From positions 1-64,000 of the forward strand of contig NZ_JNWK01000012.1 in NCBI RefSeq assembly GCF_000716445.1: a stretch of DNA of 64,000 bases, read 5' to 3'. This stretch comes from Streptomyces wedmorensis (lineage in GTDB: Bacteria > Actinomycetota > Actinomycetes > Streptomycetales > Streptomycetaceae). How positions within the stretch are numbered: position 1 is the stretch's first letter; each line of letters opens with the position of its first letter. Positions 1 through 7,829 of this stretch are shown in pieces. Below the pieces are notes generated by a model. It saw only the letters and a list, made by a program, of their open reading frames with translations. It was not told where the DNA came from and did not search any database. A program made the translations under genes and the position numbers.

Positions 1-99
1 GACTTCCTCCACACCTACAACCACCACCGCTGCCACACCGCACTCGACGGACACCCGCCGATCAGCCGTGTCAACAACGCCGCGGGTCAATACACCTAG
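1..99 (+). CDS. IS481-type transposase, C-terminal fragment (cut by window edge)
   Basis: The first 32 codons read in frame to a TAG stop. They contain HTYNHHRCHTALDGHPPISR followed by VNNAAGQYT. This matches the end of the integrase-core (DDE) domain of IS481/IS3-type transposases, where a YN-x-x-RPH-x-AL-x-G-x-PP segment precedes the C-terminus. The protein would cut and join insertion-sequence ends. Only the tail is inside the window, so it is not known whether the transposase is intact or a relic. No terminal inverted repeat was identified between the stop and the next gene. Confidence 0.75.
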   Translation, partial: DFLHTYNHHRCHTALDGHPPISRVNNAAGQYT

Positions 100-117
100 T
101 CCCTCCCTGGTCCCTCC

Positions 118-1209
118 TCAGTCCTTGTCCTTGGTGACCAGCCGGGCGACGCGGCCCTTCTCGCCCGAGGCCCAGCAGGATCCGTCGGCGGTGCAGTCCA
201 CCGTGTCGTACGAGCCGGTGTCGACGGTCCGCCAGGTGCGGCCGCCGTCGGTGGTGAGGTCCGTGCCGGTGGGGCCGACGGCGAGGGCGGCCGCCTTGCT
301 GTGCGGGAGCCACGCGACGCCGGATCGGTAGGCGGGTGGCGGCGTGGCCGCGGGGCGCCAGGTGCGCCCGGCGTCGTCGGTGACGGCGCCGGCCTGCGGG
401 GACGGCTGGTCCTTGCGGTAGTCGCCGCCGACCGCGATGCCGTGCGCGCGGTCGCGGAAGGCGAGTCCGAAGACGCCCCGGGCCGGGTCGCCCGCCGGGA
501 TCGGCGTGGTGGTGGCCGTCCAGGTCAGTCCCCGGTCGGCGGAGTGGAGCACCCGGGCCGCCGCCCCGCCGCCGGTCGCGAGCCAGACGTCCCGGGGTCC
601 GGACGACACCAGGCACTGGCCGCTCGCCGCGAAGCCGGCCTCGCCGGGGAGCGCGTCGGGCATGCCCGCGCTCGGCAGGACCTGCCAGGAGCGGCCGCCG
701 TCGCGGGTGGCGAGGATGCGGTACTTCCCGTCGACGGGGTCGCTCATGGCGAGGCCGTGCCGGCGGTCGAAGAAGGTCATGCAGTCGTAGAAGGCGCGCG
801 GATCGGTGTTGCGGAAGGATTCGGTCCAGGTCGCGCCGCCGTCCTCGGTGCGCAGGACCCGCGAGGCCTCGCCCTCGCCGATGGCCAGGACGACGGCCCG
901 GCGGGCGTCGAAGGCCTCCACGTCTCGGAACTCCAGGTCGCCCGCACCGGCCGGCGATACGTTTCGCCAGCTCCGGCCGCCGTCGGTGGTCCGCAGCACC
1001 GTGCCCCGGGAACCCGCGGCCCAGGCGGTGGACCGGTCGACCGCGTCGAGTCCGCGGAAGCGGGCGTCGGTGCCGGTGGGTGTCAGCTGCCAGCCGGCCG
1101 CCGCCGTGGGGGTCTCCCCGGCGCGCGCGGGTGCCGCGAGGGTGAGCGCGAGCGCCGCCCCGATCAGCCCCACCGACATCATTCGTCTCGTCTTCCCCTT
1201 GGACGTCAT
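118..1209 (-). CDS. Secreted BNR/Asp-box repeat protein (Ycf48-like beta-propeller)
   Basis: 363 aa. The chosen ATG opens a typical signal peptide: basic KGKTRR, a hydrophobic GLIGAALALTLAA stretch and an A-R-A cleavage site near residue 30. The mature part carries at least six Asp-box motifs of the S/T-x-D-x-G-x-T/S-W type (TTDGGRSW, TEDGGATW, TRDGGRSW, SADRGLTW, TDDAGRTW, TTDGGRTW). These mark blades of a sialidase-like or Ycf48/HCF136-like propeller. The exported protein probably binds a ligand or substrate outside the cell, but no catalytic residues can be assigned. It is transcribed away from the neighbouring ferredoxin gene, and 76 bases separate the two starts. Confidence 0.8.
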   Translation of the reverse strand: MTSKGKTRRMMSVGLIGAALALTLAAPARAGETPTAAAGWQLTPTGTDARFRGLDAVDRSTAWAAGSRGTVLRTTDGGRSWRNVSPAGAGDLEFRDVEAFDARRAVVLAIGEGEASRVLRTEDGGATWTESFRNTDPRAFYDCMTFFDRRHGLAMSDPVDGKYRILATRDGGRSWQVLPSAGMPDALPGEAGFAASGQCLVSSGPRDVWLATGGGAAARVLHSADRGLTWTATTTPIPAGDPARGVFGLAFRDRAHGIAVGGDYRKDQPSPQAGAVTDDAGRTWRPAATPPPAYRSGVAWLPHSKAAALAVGPTGTDLTTDGGRTWRTVDTGSYDTVDCTADGSCWASGEKGRVARLVTKDKD

Positions 1210-1285
1210 GGCGCCGGAAGCTAGTGCCCCGGACCGGTGCCCGTCCAGGGTGCGTCCCGCTCCGGACGTTCCTAGGCTGGGTCGC

Positions 1286-1756
1286 ATGACCGACGTCAAG
1301 GACGAGCGAGCGGGCGACGAGCCGCCGAAGCTCAAGGAGTACGAGGGCGAGGGCATCACCGTCACCTTCGAACCCCGGCGCTGTCTGCACGCGGCCGAGT
1401 GCGTCCACGGCCTGCCGCAGGTCTTCGACCTCTCCCGGCGTCCCTGGATCCTTCCCGACGCGGCCGAGCCCGGCCAGGTCGAACAGGTCATCCGCCGCTG
1501 CCCCTCCGGGGCGCTCCAGTACCGTCACCGCCCGGCCGAGGGTCCGCCCGAGGTCCCGGACGCCCCCACCACCGTCCGCCGCACCGCCTCCGGGCAGCTC
1601 GTGCTCCGCGGGGACCTGCTGGTGACCGGGCCGTACGGCGACCGGCACGAGACCCGGGTGACGCTCTGCGGCTGCGGGGCCTCGGGGAACCAGCCGTACT
1701 GCGACCACTCCGGGCCGTGCGCGGAACCGGACGACGACGTGGCCGAGGAGCGCTGA
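1286..1756 (+). CDS. Ferredoxin-like (Fer4_19) and CDGSH iron-sulfur domain protein
   Basis: 156 aa. The N-terminal half has CLHAAECVHGLPQVFD followed by a downstream RRCPSGAL. This is the Fer4_19 pattern, in which cysteines bind an iron-sulfur cluster. The C-terminal half has CGCGASGNQPYCDHSG, the C-x-C-x2-(S/T)-x3-P-x-C-D-G/S-x-H signature of CDGSH proteins that hold a 2Fe-2S cluster with three Cys and one His. The protein probably serves electron or cluster transfer in the cytoplasm. The ATG at 1286 was chosen because it starts just before the acidic MTDVKDERAGDE leader and lies opposite the divergent secreted-protein gene. Confidence 0.8.
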   Translation: MTDVKDERAGDEPPKLKEYEGEGITVTFEPRRCLHAAECVHGLPQVFDLSRRPWILPDAAEPGQVEQVIRRCPSGALQYRHRPAEGPPEVPDAPTTVRRTASGQLVLRGDLLVTGPYGDRHETRVTLCGCGASGNQPYCDHSGPCAEPDDDVAEER

Positions 1757-1898
1757 ACCCCGACCGCCCGGTCCCGTGACGCAGCTCACGTGGAAGCGGA
1801 GTGCACGTTCCGGCCGTCCCGCTCGTCCTTCCCTGTGTCAGGTGCCCTGGTGTCGGGGAGACGCACAGGACCCGAAGCCCGCGTGAGAGGAACCGGTC

Positions 1899-2315
1899 TT
1901 GTCCGCCGTCATCGAACAGTCCCTCCAAGCCCGTCTGGTCGCATCCGCTCCCCGTATGGAGACCGTCCCCGCCACCCTGCGGTACGACCGCGAGGATCCG
2001 TACGCCGTGAGCATGGCGTTCCCTCCGCCGGCGACCCTGGAAGGCGTCGAGGTGTCCTGGGCGTTCGCCCGCGAGCTGCTCGTCCAGGGGGTCGAGCGGC
2101 CGGCCGGCGTCGGGGACGTACGCCTGCGTCCGTACGGGTACGACCGGACGGTGGTCGAGTTCCACGCCCCTGAGGGGGTGGCCATGGTCCACGTGCGGAC
2201 GTCGGAACTGCGCCGGTTCCTCGAACGGTCCCAGGACCTGGTGCCGGCGGGGCGCGAACACCAGTACCTGGACTGGGAGCAGGACCTGGCGGAACTGCTC
2301 CGCGAGCATCCGTAG
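1899..2315 (+). CDS. SsgA-like sporulation/cell-division protein (SALP)
   Basis: 138 aa, the usual size for this actinomycete-only family (SsgA/SsgB are about 135-140 aa). Family features are visible: an early LRYD-x-x-DPYAV segment, V-x-W-x-FARELL-x-x-G, R-P-x-G-x-GDVR, and a C-terminal V-P-x-G-x-E-x-x-x-x-D. SALPs position the division and spore-wall machinery in sporulating hyphae, and SsgB recruits FtsZ. Which member this is cannot be decided by eye. The start is a TTG at 1899 preceded by GAGAGG about 9 bases upstream. An inverted repeat CGTGA-N6-TCACG lies in the 142-base region upstream. Confidence 0.85.
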   Translation: MSAVIEQSLQARLVASAPRMETVPATLRYDREDPYAVSMAFPPPATLEGVEVSWAFARELLVQGVERPAGVGDVRLRPYGYDRTVVEFHAPEGVAMVHVRTSELRRFLERSQDLVPAGREHQYLDWEQDLAELLREHP

Positions 2316-2560
2316 GGGAACCGCCCCGTAAATCGTTTGCCCCTCTCCCGGTCAGGGCCCTACGGTCGATACCGACCTTGTCGTCACCCGATCGGAGAAG
2401 GACGTTGCTCGTCTGAGGTTGCGAGACACCGAGCCGCGCGTGCCCCCTGTGCCGCGTGTGCCGTTCTCGACCTCGGCGTACGAGCCGTTCCTCACACTGC
2501 CCGCGCCCCGGTGTCTCTCGCGTTGCCCCATTTCCACGCTCACGCGACCGGGAGGCCTCC
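2316..2560 (+). other. 245-base leader upstream of the ABC-F gene, no gene supported
   Basis: No convincing coding sequence is visible. Short open frames in this stretch either run into the ABC-F gene out of frame or are in frame with it without a stop. A Shine-Dalgarno-like GGGAGG lies just before the ATG at 2561. Leaders of this length before ABC-F genes often carry ribosome-mediated attenuators, but no clear leader peptide or terminator pair was found here. Confidence 0.35.
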
Positions 2561-4204
2561 ATGGCGCATCACCCCACCTTCATCACCTGTTCCTCTCTCT
2601 CCTTCTCCTGGCCGGACGGCACCGAGGTCCTCGACGACTTCCGGCTCACGGTCGGCCCCGGCCGCACCGGGCTCGTCGGCCTCAACGGCTCCGGCAAGTC
2701 CACGCTCCTCAAGCTGATCGCCGGTGACCTGACGCCGGTGTCCGGAGAGGTCCGGGTCACCGGCGAACTCGGCCACCTGCCGCAGAACCTGGTCCTGGAC
2801 ACCGCGCGCCGGGTCGACGAGATCCTCGGCGTCGCCGCGAAGCGGGCGGCCCTGCACGCCATCGAGGCGGGCGACCCGGCCGAGGAGCACTTCACCGCCC
2901 TCGCCGACGACTGGGACGTGGAGGAGCGGGCCCGGGCCACCCTCGACCAGCTCGGGCTCGAACACATCGGCCTCGACCGGACCGTGGGCGAGATCTCGGG
3001 CGGCGAGTCGGTGCTGCTGCGCCTCGCCGCGCTGCTGCTCGCCCGTCCCGACGTCCTGCTGCTCGACGAGCCGACCAACAACCTGGACCTGCACGCCCGG
3101 GCCCGCCTGTACGAGGCGGTGGAGAACTGGTCCGGCGTCCTCGTCGTGGTCAGCCACGACCGCGAACTCCTGGACCGCGTCGACCAGATCGCCGACCTGC
3201 GCGACGGCGGCGTCACCTGGTACGGGGGCAACTGGTCCGCGTACGAGACGGCGCTCGCCGCCGAACAGGAGGCGGCGGAGCGGATGGTGCGGGTCGCCGA
3301 GGCCGACGTGCAGCGTCAGAAGCGGGAACTGGTCGACACCCAGGTCAAGTCGGCCCGGCGCAAGCGGTACGGACAGAAGAGCTTCGAGAACAAGGTCGCC
3401 TCCAAGATCGTGGCGAACGGCCGGAAGCGTGACGCGCAGGTCACGGCCGGCAAGCAGCGCACGCTGCACGCCGAGCGCCTCTCGGAGGCCAGGGAGCGGC
3501 TGGACGCCGCGGTGGAGGCGGTGCGGGACGACGACGAGATCCGCGTCGAACTGCCCCGCACCTCGGTTCCGCCGGGGCGCGAGGTCCTGTTCCTCCGTGA
3601 CCTGGAGCTGCGGTACGGGGCCCGGGTCGCGGGCGACTTCGAGCTGCGCGGTCCGGAGCGCATCGCGCTCGTCGGCCGGAACGGGGCCGGCAAGACGACG
3701 CTGCTCCGGACGATCGCCGGGGAGTTGGAGCCGCTGTCGGGGGAGACGGAGGCGCGGGTACCGCTCCGCTTCCTGCCGCAGCGGCTCGACGTCCTCGACG
3801 ACGGGCTGAGCGTGGTGGAGAACGTGGCCCGCTTCGCGCCCACGGCGACGGGGAACGCGATCAGGGCGAGGCTGGCACGGTTTCTGTTCCGGGGCACGCG
3901 GGCCGATCAGCCCGTGGGCACCCTGTCCGGCGGGGAGCGGTTCCGGGCGACGCTGGCGGCGCTGCTCCTGGCGGAGCCCGCTCCGCAGCTGCTGATGCTG
4001 GACGAACCGACGAACAACCTGGACATGGCGTCCGTGAGGAAGCTGACGGCGGCCCTCGACGCGTACGAGGGTGCGCTGATCGTGGCGAGCCACGACGTGG
4101 CGTTCCTGGAGTCGCTCGGGATCACCCGGTGGCTGCTGCTCGACGGTGAGCTGCGGCCGACGACGGCGGAGGAGGTACGGGGGACGGTGGCGGTGCCGCG
4201 CTAG
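2561..4204 (+). CDS. ABC-F family ATP-binding protein (ribosome-associated/antibiotic resistance type)
   Basis: 547 aa with two ABC ATPase domains and no membrane segments, which is the ABC-F layout. Domain 1 has Walker A GLNGSGKST near residue 40, signature ISGGE and Walker B LLLDEPTNNLD. Domain 2 has GRNGAGKTT, LSGGE and MLDEPTNNLD. Both end in SHD switch motifs. The linker between them is rich in Arg, Lys and Glu and should form the helical arm that enters the ribosomal E site. Such proteins rescue or protect ribosomes, and many give resistance to macrolides, lincosamides or pleuromutilins. No particular drug can be inferred. The ATG follows a GGGAGG ribosome site. Confidence 0.9.
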   Translation: MAHHPTFITCSSLSFSWPDGTEVLDDFRLTVGPGRTGLVGLNGSGKSTLLKLIAGDLTPVSGEVRVTGELGHLPQNLVLDTARRVDEILGVAAKRAALHAIEAGDPAEEHFTALADDWDVEERARATLDQLGLEHIGLDRTVGEISGGESVLLRLAALLLARPDVLLLDEPTNNLDLHARARLYEAVENWSGVLVVVSHDRELLDRVDQIADLRDGGVTWYGGNWSAYETALAAEQEAAERMVRVAEADVQRQKRELVDTQVKSARRKRYGQKSFENKVASKIVANGRKRDAQVTAGKQRTLHAERLSEARERLDAAVEAVRDDDEIRVELPRTSVPPGREVLFLRDLELRYGARVAGDFELRGPERIALVGRNGAGKTTLLRTIAGELEPLSGETEARVPLRFLPQRLDVLDDGLSVVENVARFAPTATGNAIRARLARFLFRGTRADQPVGTLSGGERFRATLAALLLAEPAPQLLMLDEPTNNLDMASVRKLTAALDAYEGALIVASHDVAFLESLGITRWLLLDGELRPTTAEEVRGTVAVPR

Positions 4205-4349
4205 CGGCGTCGGGGATCGTACGGTGCCGGGGCCCTCGCGTGCGGTGCGGCGCGAGTGGCGTCGCGGGTGGCGTGGGTGGCGTCGGTGCTGCCCGGGCGG
4301 CGTCGGTGCCGCGTGGGCGGGCGGTGTCGCGGGGGCGCGTCGGGCCGCG

Positions 4350-4823
4350 CTAGCGGTGGAGTAACGCCCAGGACTTGGTGCCGCCGCCGGGAGTGAGGAC
4401 GGGGGCGAGTCCCCAGTCGCCGCCGTGTGAGTCGACCGCCGCGGCCAGCAGCCACATGCTGCGGCTGCGGCGGTCGCGGCACTCCTCGGCCGCGGCGGGT
4501 GCGGAGTGGGCCGGATGCTGGTCGTAGACCACGATCCGCAGGGCCTCGTACTGCCAGCGGACGCGCAGGATCATCTCCCGGTCGGGGGTGAACCGGTAGG
4601 CCGCGGCGACGAGTTCCGAGGCGGCGAGGGCGGCGGTATCACCGAGCTCGGACAGGCCGTGGCGGGTCAGGAGCGAGGTGACGGACTCGCGCGCGAGTCC
4701 GGCGCAGTAGGCGCCTCCGGGGAGGAGCATCGAGTAGCTGAGGTTCTCCGTGGCGGGAGGTATGGGCCCGGCCGCGGCGGCGGACGGGAGGCAACGCAGG
4801 GCGCCCTTCATCGGGTTGCTCAC
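4350..4823 (-). CDS. ATP-binding protein, anti-sigma-factor-kinase-like (HATPase_c_2)
   Basis: 157 aa. The central part (ARESVTSLL, then LGDTAALAASELVAAA) matches the helix that carries the N-box region of SpoIIAB/RsbW-like GHKL ATPases, and a Y-x-x-L-R-I-V-V-YD segment follows. In this copy the key Asn after SELV is replaced (SELVAAA rather than SELVTNA), so ATP binding may be weak or lost. It is divergent from the XRE gene at 5003, an arrangement repeated at 24.6-26.4 kb. Streptomyces carry many such ATPase/XRE-DUF5753/DUF397 sets, some of which affect development. Confidence 0.75.
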   Translation of the reverse strand: MSNPMKGALRCLPSAAAAGPIPPATENLSYSMLLPGGAYCAGLARESVTSLLTRHGLSELGDTAALAASELVAAAYRFTPDREMILRVRWQYEALRIVVYDQHPAHSAPAAAEECRDRRSRSMWLLAAAVDSHGGDWGLAPVLTPGGGTKSWALLHR

Positions 4824-5002
4824 ATTTCCTGTGCATGGGGGGATTCCTGCACACGGTCTCGGTAGCCCCGTGTGAGACTTGCGCTACCGACCGTAGCGTA
4901 CGACCGGAGCACGGTGCTACTACTTGCGGGTACTCATGCCATTTCGGCCAAATCGACGCCCCGCCGGGCCGTCACGGTCACGGAGCGAAGGGAAGACGGA
5001 GC
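4824..5002. promoter_or_regulatory. Divergent promoter region of the first DUF5753 module
   Basis: This 179-base spacer separates divergent starts. It contains the inverted repeat CGCTAC-N5-GTAGCG at 4882-4898 and a looser GTGCA/TGCAC pair near 4831-4852. An XRE protein made from the adjacent gene is the obvious candidate to bind here, which would couple expression of both sides. The assignment is inferred from position and symmetry. Confidence 0.45.
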
Positions 5003-5854
5003 GTGCCACCCAGGAGCAGCCCGACCGCGCGACAGCAGCGACTGGGGGGCGAACTGCGCAAACTACGCGAACAGTCCGGCATGTCGACCCAGCAGGCCGC
5101 AGCCCTCCTGGGAGTCGACCGCACCCGGATCCCGAACATCGAGGCCGGCCGCTTCGGGATCAGCGCCGAACGCGTCCGCACCCTCGCCTTCAACTACGGC
5201 TGCCCGGACACCGCGCTCGTCGACCAGCTCGCCGCGATGGCCCGGGAGCGGGACCGCGGCTGGTGGGAGGGGCACCGCGGACTGCTGCCGCCCGCCCTGA
5301 TCGACATCGCCGAACTCGAATACCACGCCTCCGAGTTGCACACCGCCGTCACCACCCACATCCCGGGACTCCTGCAGACCGAGGAGCACGCGCGGGCCGT
5401 CTTCGACACCGCCGTCCCCCCACTGCCCGAACCCGACCTGGAAGCCCGGCTGGCCCTGCGGCTGCGCCGCCAGGAGGTCCTGGAGCGGGACCGGCCCGTG
5501 CCCTACGAGGCCGTGATCCACGAGGCGGCGCTGCGGATGCGGTTCGGCGGTGCCGAGGTCACGCGGGGCCAGCTGGAGCACATCCTGGAGCACTCCGACC
5601 GGGACACCGTCTCCGTCCGCGTGATCCCCTTCGCCGCGGGGGGTTTCCCCGGTGCCGGCCAGTCGTTCACCTATGTGTCCGCGCCCGTGCCGCAGCTCGA
5701 CACCGTCCAGCTCGACTCCTCCCACGGCTCGCTCCTGCTCGACGCCGACATGAAACTGCGCCGGTACCGCGGCCTGCTGGACCGACTGCGCGGACTCGCG
5801 CTCTCGGCGACCGAATCACGTGCGTTCATCCGCGCCATAGCCCTGGATCTGTGA
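5003..5854 (+). CDS. XRE-family regulator with DUF5753
   Basis: 283 aa. The N-terminal helix-turn-helix spans roughly residues 14-70 (LGGELRKLREQSGMSTQQAA, then LLGVDRTRIPNIEAGR). The rest matches DUF5753, marked by the HIPGLLQTEEHARAV segment and a late ALSATESRAFI. These regulators act with a small DUF397 partner, and WhiJ of S. coelicolor is the studied example. The GTG at 5003 was chosen because GAAGGGA lies nine bases upstream; frames further upstream have no comparable site. DUF397 follows after 13 bases, so the two are probably cotranscribed. Confidence 0.85.
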   Translation: MPPRSSPTARQQRLGGELRKLREQSGMSTQQAAALLGVDRTRIPNIEAGRFGISAERVRTLAFNYGCPDTALVDQLAAMARERDRGWWEGHRGLLPPALIDIAELEYHASELHTAVTTHIPGLLQTEEHARAVFDTAVPPLPEPDLEARLALRLRRQEVLERDRPVPYEAVIHEAALRMRFGGAEVTRGQLEHILEHSDRDTVSVRVIPFAAGGFPGAGQSFTYVSAPVPQLDTVQLDSSHGSLLLDADMKLRRYRGLLDRLRGLALSATESRAFIRAIALDL

Positions 5855-5867
5855 GGACCCCCTCATC

Positions 5868-6107
5868 ATGAACACCACCACCGACGCCACCACCGCCCCG
5901 GCCACCGCCGCACCCGCCGTCGAGATCGACTGGAACGCCCCCTTCTGCAGCGAGGGGGCGAACTGCTTCCGCTTCGGCCTGGACGACTCCGGCCACGCGT
6001 ACATCGGCTCCACGCTCGCCCCCGGCGCGTACGTCAGCGACTCGGTGGAGGCGCTGCGGGCGCTGATCTCCGCGGTGAAGGCCGGGGCCGCCGACCACCT
6101 GCTGTGA
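5868..6107 (+). CDS. DUF397-like small protein
   Basis: 79 aa. A Thr/Ala-rich start precedes PFCSEGANCFRFG and a C-terminal SVEALRALISAVKAG helix. This is the shape of DUF397 partners of XRE-DUF5753 regulators, although the usual W-x-K-S-S-x-S opening is replaced by W-N-A-P-F-C-S. It lies 13 bases after the XRE gene. A role as an anti-activator or partner of that regulator is known for related WhiJ-type systems and is only inferred here. Confidence 0.7.
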   Translation: MNTTTDATTAPATAAPAVEIDWNAPFCSEGANCFRFGLDDSGHAYIGSTLAPGAYVSDSVEALRALISAVKAGAADHLL

Positions 6108-6261
6108 GCGGCCGGACGTCTGCGCTGTGTAGTCGGCCGCGTGGCCGGTGCGTGCCGCCCGGGACGTGACCTGCGTCTCCGGAACCCCGCCCCAGCAGCG
6201 AACATAACGGAACGTAACCGGACATCGCCGGGGCGGGCTTGGCCGACGCCTTACGGAGCCT

Positions 6262-6295
6262 TAACCTACGGTCTCGTAACCTACGAATACGTAGG
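6262..6295. promoter_or_regulatory. Operator-like repeats upstream of the desaturase gene
   Basis: TAACCTACG occurs twice as a direct repeat (6262-6270 and 6277-6285, spaced 15 bases apart). The second copy forms the left arm of a near-perfect inverted repeat CCTACG-AATA-CGTAGG at 6280-6295. The cluster lies about 40-70 bases before the GTG start. It is a likely binding site for a repressor (TetR- or FadR-type sites look like this) controlling fatty-acid desaturation; the regulator is not known. Confidence 0.5.
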
Positions 6296-6332
6296 TACGC
6301 CCGTATGCCCTTCTCCGTCCCCAGGAGTCCCC

Positions 6333-7307
6333 GTGACGCTCACCTCTCCCCCCCTCGGCAGCTCGGCAGGGTGGACCGACGCACGGCTGCTCTACGCGTT
6401 GGAAGAGGTCGTGGAGAAGGAGCTCAACCGGCACCTGAAGGTCACCAAGGACTGGATGCCGCACGAGTACGTGCCGTGGTCCGACGCCCGGAACTTCCCC
6501 GGCTTCTTCGAGGACGGCGAGGCCTGGGACCCGTCGCAGTCCAAGGTGACGGAGATCGGCAAGATCGCCCTCATCGTCAACCTGCTCACCGAGGACAACC
6601 TCCCGAGCTACCACCACGAGATCGCCAGCCTCTTCGGCCGCGACGGCGCCTGGGGCACCTGGGTGCACCGCTGGACCGCCGAGGAGGGCCGCCACGGCAT
6701 CGTGATGCGCGACTACCTCCTGGCCTCGCGCGCCGTCGACCCGGACAAGCTGGAGCAGTTCCGGATGGCGCACATGAGCGAGGGCTTCGAGTCCGACAAC
6801 CGGCACTCGATGCTGCACTCCGTGGCGTACGTCGCCTTCCAGGAGCTCGCGACCCGGATCTCGCACCGCAACACCGGCCACCAGTCCGGCGACCCGGTCT
6901 GCGACCGGATGCTCGCCCGCATCGCCACCGACGAGAACCTGCACATGGTCTTCTACCGCAACCTGCTGGGCGCGGCCTTCGAGATCGCCCCGGACCTGAC
7001 CATGCAGGCCGTGCGGGACGTCGTGGTCAACTTCCGGATGCCCGGACACGGCATGCCCGGCTTCGAGCGGGCGGCGGCGCAGATGGCGATCGGCGAGATC
7101 TACAACATGCGCATCCACCACGACGACGTCCTCCAGCCCGTCCTCCGCTTCCTCAAGGTGCTCCAGATCGACGGCCTGGGCCCCGAGGGCCTGCGCGCCC
7201 AGGAGGAGCTGGGGCTCTACATGAACGGCCTGGACAGCGAGGCGAGCAAGTTCGACGAGAAGCTCGCGGCCCGCAAGGCCCGCATGGCGGCCCGGGCCGC
7301 CGGCTGA
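6333..7307 (+). CDS. Acyl-ACP (stearoyl-ACP-type) desaturase
   Basis: 324 aa, the usual length of the ferritin-like soluble desaturase family (DesA-type in mycobacteria). Di-iron motifs are present: an N-terminal ...EDNLPSYHHEI, WTAEEGRH (E-x-x-H) and a later ATDENLHMVFYR (D-E-N-L-H). The enzyme would put a cis double bond into acyl-ACP chains and so alter membrane fluidity. The GTG at 6333 follows AGGAG within 8 bases and precedes a short unstructured leader. The gene appears monocistronic and sits behind the operator-like repeats at 6262-6295. Confidence 0.9.
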   Translation: MTLTSPPLGSSAGWTDARLLYALEEVVEKELNRHLKVTKDWMPHEYVPWSDARNFPGFFEDGEAWDPSQSKVTEIGKIALIVNLLTEDNLPSYHHEIASLFGRDGAWGTWVHRWTAEEGRHGIVMRDYLLASRAVDPDKLEQFRMAHMSEGFESDNRHSMLHSVAYVAFQELATRISHRNTGHQSGDPVCDRMLARIATDENLHMVFYRNLLGAAFEIAPDLTMQAVRDVVVNFRMPGHGMPGFERAAAQMAIGEIYNMRIHHDDVLQPVLRFLKVLQIDGLGPEGLRAQEELGLYMNGLDSEASKFDEKLAARKARMAARAAG

Positions 7308-7338
7308 CCACACCCGGAGGACCTCCGGGGCGGGCGGT

Positions 7339-7590
7339 TCAGCGGCTCTGCCGCTTGAGCCGCCCGCGCTCCTTTTCCGAGAGCCCGCCCCAGACCCCGA
7401 ACCTCTCGTCGTGGCGGAGCGCGTAGTCCAGGCAGGCCAGGCGTCCCTCGCACGCCCCGCACAGCTGCTTCGCCTCGCGCGTCGACGAGCCGGGGGCCGG
7501 GAAGAAGAACTCGGGTCCCGCCTGGGCGCACAGGGCGTTCTCGCGCCAGGTGAGGTCGGGAGCGGTCAGGGTGTCGGTGTCCGTCTGCAT
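7339..7590 (-). CDS. WhiB-family iron-sulfur transcriptional regulator
   Basis: 83 aa. Four cysteines fall in the WhiB spacing: one in NALCAQAG, then C-G-A-C and a further Cys in EGRLACLDYAL. They are followed by the GVWGG turn and a basic ERGRLKRQSR tail that should contact DNA. WhiB-like proteins bind a 4Fe-4S cluster and work with sigma factors in development and stress control. The particular member cannot be named. The start is the ATG at 7590, giving the short MQTDTDTLTAPDLTW leader; longer upstream extensions are low-complexity and unlikely. Confidence 0.9.
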   Translation of the reverse strand: MQTDTDTLTAPDLTWRENALCAQAGPEFFFPAPGSSTREAKQLCGACEGRLACLDYALRHDERFGVWGGLSEKERGRLKRQSR

Positions 7591-7829
7591 GCCCCCTACG
7601 GTGCCGCGACGCCGTAAACGAGCCATCAACGTTCGATCAATGGCGGATACCCGGCGCCCCCGAGAAGCGTTCAGGCCCCCGGTACGACTCCCCCGGAGCC
7701 CGTTCCCGCGGCGGCTCCCACGGTGTGGGACCGCGTATGAACGCCTTGTTTCCGGCCTGCCGGAAGCCCCGTGCCGACTCCCGCCATATGGCAGCGTGGG
7801 AGCCCGATCACCCACGGGGAGCGAACCCA

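Noticed and set aside
71..1789. Very long open frames antisense to or overlapping the BNR and ferredoxin genes.
   Set aside because: High G+C leaves few stops in all frames. These frames lack the third-position bias, ribosome sites and domain patterns seen in the chosen genes.
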